From Alcaligenaceae bacterium (GTDB lineage: Bacteria; Pseudomonadota; Gammaproteobacteria; Burkholderiales; Burkholderiaceae_B), in assembly GCA_029265335.1 (NCBI GenBank), contig JAJUJN010000040.1, forward strand, positions 1 to 10,581: a stretch of DNA of 10,581 bases, written 5' to 3'. Shown here piece by piece: positions 6,628-10,581 of this stretch. How positions within the stretch are numbered: the first letter of the stretch is position 1; the number at the start of each line of letters is the position of its first letter. The translations under genes and the position numbers were made by a program. The notes under the pieces are model-generated. The model saw nothing but the letters and a program-made list of their open reading frames with translations. It did not search any database and had not been told where the DNA came from.

Positions 6628-7446
6628 TCAGGGTTGTTTGTAGCGGTTGTAGCTCCAGAGATACTGCTCGGGGCAAATCTCGATGAGCCGTGTGGAAATG
6701 TCGTTCACCCATTGTGCCTGTTCTTCGGCACTGGGGCCGGGGCGCGTGTCGATGCGCTCCAGGTGGAGGGTCCAGCCTTGGCCGTAGCGATCGCGCACGC
6801 AAGCTGCACCAATCACCAGCACCTCCTCGTTCTGGGCGAGGCGTCCGGGCAGCGTCACGGTGTAGGCGGGGCGACCGTAGAAATCGGCCCAGGCACCCTC
6901 GCCAGGCGCGGGGACCTGGTCGGGCAGTATGCCCACTTGCTGACGTTCGCGCAGGGCCCGCAAAATCTGACGCAGGCCTAGACGGTTGGCGGGGGCGATC
7001 CGCACCCCGCCCTGGTGCCGGAGTGACTCCACAATGGGCACCAACGCCGGCTGGCGGGGCGGCCGGTACAGTACATGAATGGGCGCATTTTGCGCCGCGT
7101 GTTGCGCGGCGAGCTCGAAATTGCCCACGTGGGGCGTAATGAACAGGATAGGTTGCCCGCTGGCCTGGGCAGCATTGAGCAGGGCCTGCTTAGGTACTTT
7201 GAGTCGCTGCAAGGCTTCGGCCGTGCGTAGCCACACCCAGGTGGTTTCGAGAATGAGCGCGCCGGCGTGTGCCGCCGCCTGGCGGGCGAATCGGGGGTGG
7301 GGGTGACCCGCTTGAGCGGCGTGGGCGCGAAGTCGGCGACGGTAGCGACCGGGAAGAACATAGAGCAGCAAACCGAAGGCCGCGCCGAACGTCTGCAGCC
7401 AGGCCAACGGCAGACGGGCGAGACAGCGAATGAAACCAAGGAGCAT
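6628..7446 (-). CDS. LpxL-type lysophospholipid/lipid A acyltransferase (upstream paralogue, HX4E)
   Basis: This is a second, divergent LpxL/HtrB-family acyltransferase of 272 residues and the first gene of the minus-strand cluster. The catalytic motif is HVGNFE (His106, Glu111), an HX4E form, within ILFITPHVGNFELAA. The motif GILPDQVPAPGEGAW, followed by FYGRPAYTVTLPGRLA, is the family's second conserved block, and the ending EQYLWSYNRYK is typical. The N-terminal 35 residues are hydrophobic and basic (LPLAWLQTFGAAFGLLLYVLPGRYRRR), a likely membrane anchor. No strong Shine-Dalgarno precedes the ATG at 7446 (an AGG lies about 12 nt upstream), so the start is a little uncertain. It is divergent from metK across a 249-bp spacer. 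Together with the next gene it probably completes two different late acylations of lipid A. Confidence 0.9.
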   Translation of the reverse strand: MLLGFIRCLARLPLAWLQTFGAAFGLLLYVLPGRYRRRLRAHAAQAGHPHPRFARQAAAHAGALILETTWVWLRTAEALQRLKVPKQALLNAAQASGQPILFITPHVGNFELAAQHAAQNAPIHVLYRPPRQPALVPIVESLRHQGGVRIAPANRLGLRQILRALRERQQVGILPDQVPAPGEGAWADFYGRPAYTVTLPGRLAQNEEVLVIGAACVRDRYGQGWTLHLERIDTRPGPSAEEQAQWVNDISTRLIEICPEQYLWSYNRYKQP

Positions 7447-7522
7447 GGCGAGAATCGACCTGAAGTGGCAACACGGAACGCACGAGCCTGGCGCCCGTGG
7501 GCAAATTCCACCGATTTTCGCC

Positions 7523-7528
7523 TAAAAT
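7523..7528 (+). promoter_or_regulatory. metK: Possible -10 element for metK
   Basis: TAAAAT sits in the divergent spacer and would put transcription start near 7535, right at the first base of the first leader helix. No good -35 hexamer is found 16-18 nt upstream, so this is a weak call based on the -10 match and on how well the start point fits the leader structure. Confidence 0.35.
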
Positions 7529-7535
7529 GTGTTTT

Positions 7536-7685
7536 GCTACCGAGTTAACCGACAACTTGCGGGGTAGCGCAGGTGCCAGCACCTCACGATATCCGCTAAA
7601 GCGTCGCTGCCGGAAACCTTTCCGACGCCCTTGCAGAGCGATCCCGGAAACGGCGCGCAACGCTCCTTCCACGAACTTTGCAAGG
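7536..7685 (+). promoter_or_regulatory. Structured metK 5' leader with sequestered Shine-Dalgarno (candidate cis-regulatory RNA)
   Basis: Read as RNA, this stretch contains consecutive helices. Helix A pairs GCTACC (7536-7541) with GGTAGC (7563-7568), with an inner AGTT/AACT (7543-7546/7554-7557). Helix B is AGGTG-CCAG-CACCT (7571-7584). Helix C stacks GCGT/ACGC (7601-7604/7625-7628) on CGGAA/TTCCG (7611-7615/7620-7624) with a 6-nt bulge. Helix D pairs CCTTGCA (7629-7635) with TGCAAGG (7679-7685), which covers most of the metK Shine-Dalgarno. Inside it GAGCG (7636-7640) pairs with CGCTC (7661-7665) and encloses a CCG-GAAA-CGG tetraloop hairpin (7644-7653). The remaining spacer (7447-7535) holds only the promoters. 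I do not recognise a known SAM or SAH riboswitch core. This pairing was found by eye. Confidence 0.4.
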
Positions 7686-7695
7686 ATTATTCCGC

Positions 7696-8853
7696 GTGGC
7701 AAACACCGACTACCTCTTCACTTCCGAATCCGTCTCCGAAGGCCACCCCGACAAAGTGGCGGATCAAATCTCCGATGCCGTCCTCGACGCCATCCTCGAG
7801 CAAGACCCCACGGCGCGGGTAGCCGCCGAAACGCTCACCAATACTGGATTGGTGGTGCTCGCTGGCGAAATCACCACCACCGCCAATATCGATTACATCG
7901 ACATCGCCCGCAATACCATCAAGCGCATCGGTTACGACAATGCCGACTTCGGCATCGACTACAAGAGTTGCGCCGTGCTGGTGGCGTTCGACAAGCAGTC
8001 ACCCGACATCGCGCAAGGGGTTGACCACAGCGCCGACGATCACCTCAACCAGGGTGCGGGCGATCAGGGCCTGATGTTCGGCTATGCCTGCAACGAAACC
8101 CCCGATCTGATGCCGGCCCCCATCTGGTACGCGCATCGCCTGGTAGAACGCCAGAGCCAGCTGCGGCGCGATGGCCGCCTGCCATGGCTGCGTCCCGATG
8201 CCAAGTCGCAGGTCACTTTTCGCTACGCAAACGGCCAGCCGGTAGAGGTGGACACCGTCGTGCTGTCCACCCAGCATTCCCCCGACGTCAACAACGATAT
8301 TATCCACGAAGGCGTCATCGAGGAAATCATCAAGCCCTGCTTTCCCGAGGGGCTGATCACCGCCAAAACACGTTTCCTGGTGAATCCCACGGGACGCTTC
8401 GTGATTGGTGGCCCACAAGGCGATGCTGGCCTCACGGGGCGCAAGATCATCGTCGACACCTACGGCGGCAGCTGCCCGCACGGTGGCGGGGCGTTTTCGG
8501 GCAAGGATCCGTCCAAGGTCGACCGCTCCGGTGCCTACGCTGCCCGTTACGTGGCCAAGAACATCGTGGCTGCCGGCCTGGCGAGCAGCTGCCAGGTGCA
8601 AGTGAGTTACGCTATCGGCGTGGCAGCACCCATCAACATTACCGTCAACACCTACGGCACCGGCACCTTGCCCGATGCCGAGATCGAAGCCCTGGTTCGC
8701 AAGCATTTCGACCTCCGCCCCAAAGGTATCGTTGCCATGCTCGACCTGCTGCGCCCCATCTACGGCAAAACCGCCGCCTATGGGCATTTCGGTCGCGCCG
8801 AACCGGAGTTCTCCTGGGAAGCCACCGACCGCGCCAGTCTGCTGAGCGCCTGA
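7696..8853 (+). CDS. metK: MetK, S-adenosylmethionine synthetase
   Basis: MetK makes S-adenosylmethionine from methionine and ATP in the cytoplasm, serving all methylation reactions. The product is 385 residues, the usual length. It shows the N-terminal [20 protein letters not shown] (His17 and Asp19 in the active site), the ATP-binding GAGDQG (120-125) and the phosphate-binding loop [16 protein letters not shown] (from 263). I chose the GTG at 7696: AAGGA (7682-7686) lies 9 nt upstream and the protein then begins (M)[11 protein letters not shown] as in relatives. A TTG at 7678 in frame would overlap the ribosome binding site and is unlikely. It is transcribed away from the acyltransferase operon, behind a structured leader, and a DUF1289 gene follows 20 nt downstream with no terminator between. 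Confidence 0.97.
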   Translation: MANTDYLFTSESVSEGHPDKVADQISDAVLDAILEQDPTARVAAETLTNTGLVVLAGEITTTANIDYIDIARNTIKRIGYDNADFGIDYKSCAVLVAFDKQSPDIAQGVDHSADDHLNQGAGDQGLMFGYACNETPDLMPAPIWYAHRLVERQSQLRRDGRLPWLRPDAKSQVTFRYANGQPVEVDTVVLSTQHSPDVNNDIIHEGVIEEIIKPCFPEGLITAKTRFLVNPTGRFVIGGPQGDAGLTGRKIIVDTYGGSCPHGGGAFSGKDPSKVDRSGAYAARYVAKNIVAAGLASSCQVQVSYAIGVAAPINITVNTYGTGTLPDAEIEALVRKHFDLRPKGIVAMLDLLRPIYGKTAAYGHFGRAEPEFSWEATDRASLLSA

Positions 8854-8873
8854 GTTTTTCTTCTACATCTTTA

Positions 8874-9071
8874 GTGACCAAGCCTTCTCGTTCCTCTACC
8901 CGTCCCGATTCGCCCTGCGTGGCGGTGTGTTCCACCCTGTTCGACGAAATTTGCAGGGGATGTGGGCGCACCGCCATGGAGGTGTCGAATTGGGTGAGTC
9001 TCTCCGAGGCCGAAAAAGATGCGGTGTGGGAGCGCATTACCCGCCAGGGCTATCCGCGCCGCAAGGGCTAG
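8874..9071 (+). CDS. DUF1289 small four-cysteine protein
   Basis: A 65-residue protein with the DUF1289 signature: Cys15, Cys19, Cys27 and Cys30 in PCVAVCSTLFDEICRGCGRT, then EVSNWVSLSEAEKDAVWERI. The cysteine spacing suggests an iron-sulfur or zinc site; annotators often call these Fe-S proteins, but a function is not established as far as I know. The GTG at 8874 is the only plausible start that keeps the conserved core, but no Shine-Dalgarno precedes it, so it may depend on ribosomes leaving metK 20 nt upstream. The Ser/Thr/Arg-rich residues 2-13 before the first cysteine look unstructured. The stop codon shares a CTAG with the stop of the convergent dioxygenase gene. Confidence 0.82.
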   Translation: MTKPSRSSTRPDSPCVAVCSTLFDEICRGCGRTAMEVSNWVSLSEAEKDAVWERITRQGYPRRKG

Positions 9072-9898
9072 GCCTGCTGTGGGGCGGACGCGGGAGAGCC
9101 AGTGTTCAAGCCGAAGGCCACGCTCCGCATGCTGATCGACCCCCAAACGATGCCTTCGGTAGGAAAGCTCACGGGGTCGTCATCGTGCACCGCCGCCGCA
9201 TACAGCAGCGGTAGGAAGTGCTCGTCGGTGGGGTTGCTCAGTTGGGCCTGGGGCGCCAGCTGCTGCCAGTTGCTGAGGCTGGCGTAATCGCCTGCCACCA
9301 GCGCGTCGCGCACGGCCTGGTCGAATTGCGCGGCCCATGGGTAAGGCGGCACCGCCGTATCTCTCCGGCGGGCGGCCCTCAGGTTGTGCACGATATTGCC
9401 CAAACCGATGATCAGCACGCCTTCGTTGCGCAAGGGCAGCAGCTTGCCTGCCAGCTCATAGTGTTGGTGGGCACTCCGATTGGCGTCGAGGCTGAGCTGC
9501 ACCACCGGAATGTCGGCATTTGGGTACATATGCACCAACACCGACCAACTGCCGTGATCCAGTCCCCATTGACCCTGGTCGGCAATCACGGGCTCGGGAG
9601 CCAGCAGCTCGGCCACGCGTTGCGCCAGTTCGGGGCTGCCGGGCGCCGGATACTGCACCTCGAACAATTCGCGTGGAAAGCCGCCGAAATCGTGGATGGT
9701 CCGGGGTTGAGGCATAGCGGTAACCGCGACACCGTGCGTTTGGAAGTGGGCTGACACCGCCAGAATGGCGCGAGGCTTCGGCAATTGTTGTCCCAGCTCA
9801 CGCCAGGCTCGGCTCCAAGGGGTATCGAGAATGGCGTTCATGGGCGAGCCGTGGCCCACGAACAGGGCTGGCATGCGTTGCGCCGCGGGGCTATTCAT
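9068..9898 (-). CDS. YgiD/DODA-type extradiol ring-cleavage dioxygenase
   Basis: This 276-residue protein is closely like E. coli YgiD, a 4,5-DOPA extradiol dioxygenase-type enzyme of the LigB-like superfamily. It keeps MPALFVGHGSPMNA at the N-terminus, TIHDFGGFPRELFEVQYPAPG, DHGSWSVLVHMYP, the GNIVHNLR motif and LSNPTDEHFLPLLYA. The metal site of the family maps to His16, His51, His171 and His227, with His115 in DHGSW as a likely catalytic residue. The natural substrate is unknown; no aromatic-degradation genes are near, so a housekeeping or detoxifying role is only a guess. The ATG at 9898 has AGGA about 10 nt upstream; ATG at 9874 is an alternative. It is convergent with the DUF1289 gene and divergent from the tRNA gene. 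Confidence 0.9.
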   Translation of the reverse strand: MNSPAAQRMPALFVGHGSPMNAILDTPWSRAWRELGQQLPKPRAILAVSAHFQTHGVAVTAMPQPRTIHDFGGFPRELFEVQYPAPGSPELAQRVAELLAPEPVIADQGQWGLDHGSWSVLVHMYPNADIPVVQLSLDANRSAHQHYELAGKLLPLRNEGVLIIGLGNIVHNLRAARRRDTAVPPYPWAAQFDQAVRDALVAGDYASLSNWQQLAPQAQLSNPTDEHFLPLLYAAAVHDDDPVSFPTEGIVWGSISMRSVAFGLNTGSPASAPQQA

Positions 9899-9937
9899 GA
9901 GGGCGGTCCTGGTTGGGTGCGTGGAGGGTAGTTACGT

Positions 9938-9943
9938 TAAAAT
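9938..9943 (+). promoter_or_regulatory. Probable -10 element of the tRNA-Arg gene
   Basis: TAAAAT ends 9 nt before the mature tRNA 5' end, placing transcription start at about 9950 with a leader of only a few nucleotides. The best -35 candidate, TTGGGT (9913-9918), is weak and 19 nt away. This is also within the 54-bp spacer divergent to the dioxygenase gene. Confidence 0.4.
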
Positions 9944-9952
9944 CCAAGGTTC

Positions 9953-10028
9953 GCCTCGGTAGCTCAGTGGATAGAGCACCTTCCTCCTAAGAAGGGGGTC
10001 ACACGTTCGAATCGTGTCCGGGGCGCCA
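9953..10028 (+). tRNA. tRNA-Arg, anticodon CCT
   Basis: All four arms fold. The acceptor GCCTCGG pairs with CCGGGGC, with one T-G wobble. The D stem is GCTC/GAGC, the anticodon stem CCTTC/GAAGG around the loop CTCCTAA, and the T stem ACACG/CGTGT around TTCGAAT. The anticodon CCT reads the AGG arginine codon. The discriminator base is G and the CCA end is encoded. Total length is 76 nt. The gene stands alone, with no second tRNA in the window. Confidence 0.97.
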
Positions 10029-10049
10029 TGGCTGTTCAGCAAGCACTCG

Positions 10050-10581
10050 TTACTTTACGGCAGCATTGCCGCCATCGGCGAATAGTGCCGATCCGGTCAC
10101 GAAGTTGGCCATCGGGCTGGCGAGGAAAAGAGCGGCAGATGCGATCTCTTCAGGCTGCGCGATGCGTTTCATGGCGTGCAGGCCCGCCGCCCACACCTTG
10201 GCGCTCTGGTCTCCTGCTGCCGCGGTGTCGGTGCCGCCCGGCAACAGCGCATTCGCTCGTATGCCTTGGGTCGAGTATTCTGCGGTGATGCCTTTCACCA
10301 GCCCCATCAGAGCAGCTTTTGAGGCACCGTAAGCTGTCATGCCGGGAATGCCGACACTGGTGCCCACAAAGCTGGAAGTAAAAACAATCGCTCCGCCCCC
10401 GCGCTTCAGCATCGCCGGAATCTGGCTGCGAGCACCCAAGAAGGCTGCCGTCAGGTTGGTGTCCAACGTGGCCTGCCAGTCACCCGGCGTCATCTCGGCC
10501 AGCGGTTTGCAGGCTCCCACAATGCCCGCATTGTTGATGGCAATGTCGAGTCCACCGAATCGGCTGGTTGCCATGTCAATG
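10050..10581 (-). CDS. Short-chain dehydrogenase/reductase (SDR), partial, N-terminus beyond right edge
   Basis: The C-terminal ~177 residues of a classical SDR oxidoreductase. Visible are NNAG (in LDIAINNAGIVG), the catalytic Ser in IVFTSSFVG, the Tyr-Lys pair in AYGASKAAL, the SDR turn IRANALLPGGTDT and the C-terminal GSALFADGGNAAV. The N-terminal nucleotide-binding TGxxxGxG is outside the window. The frame is open to the right edge, so the ATG at 10574 is internal and not the true start. Substrate and cofactor preference cannot be read from this part. It ends 22 nt after the tRNA gene, on the opposite strand. No terminator was seen between them. Confidence 0.92.
   Translation of the reverse strand, partial: IDMATSRFGGLDIAINNAGIVGACKPLAEMTPGDWQATLDTNLTAAFLGARSQIPAMLKRGGGAIVFTSSFVGTSVGIPGMTAYGASKAALMGLVKGITAEYSTQGIRANALLPGGTDTAAAGDQSAKVWAAGLHAMKRIAQPEEIASAALFLASPMANFVTGSALFADGGNAAVK

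Noticed and set aside
7636..7670. Possible SAH riboswitch, suggested by AACGGCGC and GAGCG/CGCTC segments near metK
   Set aside because: The order of the elements does not follow the SAH riboswitch core as I remember it (GAGGAGCGCUGC, then GGCUCG, then AACGGCGCUC), and that class normally precedes ahcY rather than metK. A covariance-model search would settle it.
7678..7695. TTG at 7678 as the metK start
   Set aside because: It lies before the Shine-Dalgarno and would add six residues not found in MetK proteins; GTG at 7696 fits better.
7999..8787. 262-codon minus-strand frame opposite metK
   Set aside because: Shadow of the strongly conserved metK frame; its glycine/valine-rich composition reflects codon bias on the other strand.
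9218..9754. 178-codon plus-strand frame opposite the dioxygenase gene
   Set aside because: The minus-strand frame has all YgiD motifs; this one has none and is explained as a shadow.
1..10581. CRISPR arrays, insertion sequences, toxin-antitoxin or phage-defence genes
   Set aside because: No regularly spaced repeats, transposase motifs, terminal inverted repeats or defence-type domains were found; every long frame is accounted for by housekeeping families.

Overview
The window is an ordinary chromosomal stretch from a betaproteobacterium, most likely of the order Burkholderiales. An Alcaligenaceae-like genome (Bordetella/Achromobacter/Pusillimonas type) is my best guess. The grounds are the GC-rich DNA, a DksA that keeps one of the four zinc-finger cysteines, and the order of lipid A acyltransferases, dapF, DUF484, xerC, a COG0523 GTPase, dksA, hslV and hslU beside a divergent metK. 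The taxonomic call rests on recognition, not on a search.

Positions 1-7446 hold nine genes in one direction on the minus strand. In transcription order they are two tandem LpxL/LpxM-type acyltransferases, dapF, a DUF484 gene, xerC, a His-rich COG0523 GTPase, dksA, hslV and hslU (cut by the left edge). Gaps are -4 to 73 nt, so much of this could be one long transcript. It links lipid A acylation, lysine/peptidoglycan precursor synthesis, chromosome dimer resolution, metal handling, the stringent response and ATP-dependent proteolysis. A good intrinsic-terminator hairpin lies between hslV and hslU and may lower hslU expression.

Positions 7447-7695 (249 bp) form the divergent spacer between the acyltransferase operon and metK. 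Read as metK leader RNA, it can fold into a nearly continuous series of helices, and the last one buries the metK Shine-Dalgarno. One segment has two mutually exclusive pairing partners. This is the strongest candidate in the window for something undescribed.

Positions 7696-9071 carry metK and a small four-cysteine DUF1289 gene on the plus strand. It ends convergently against a YgiD/DODA-type dioxygenase (9068-9898, minus); the two stop codons share one CTAG palindrome. A complete tRNA-Arg(CCT) follows at 9953-10028, and the window ends inside a short-chain dehydrogenase gene (minus strand) whose 5' end is missing.

I saw no insertion sequence, CRISPR array, prophage gene or obvious foreign island. 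No gene-free stretch exceeds 300 bases.
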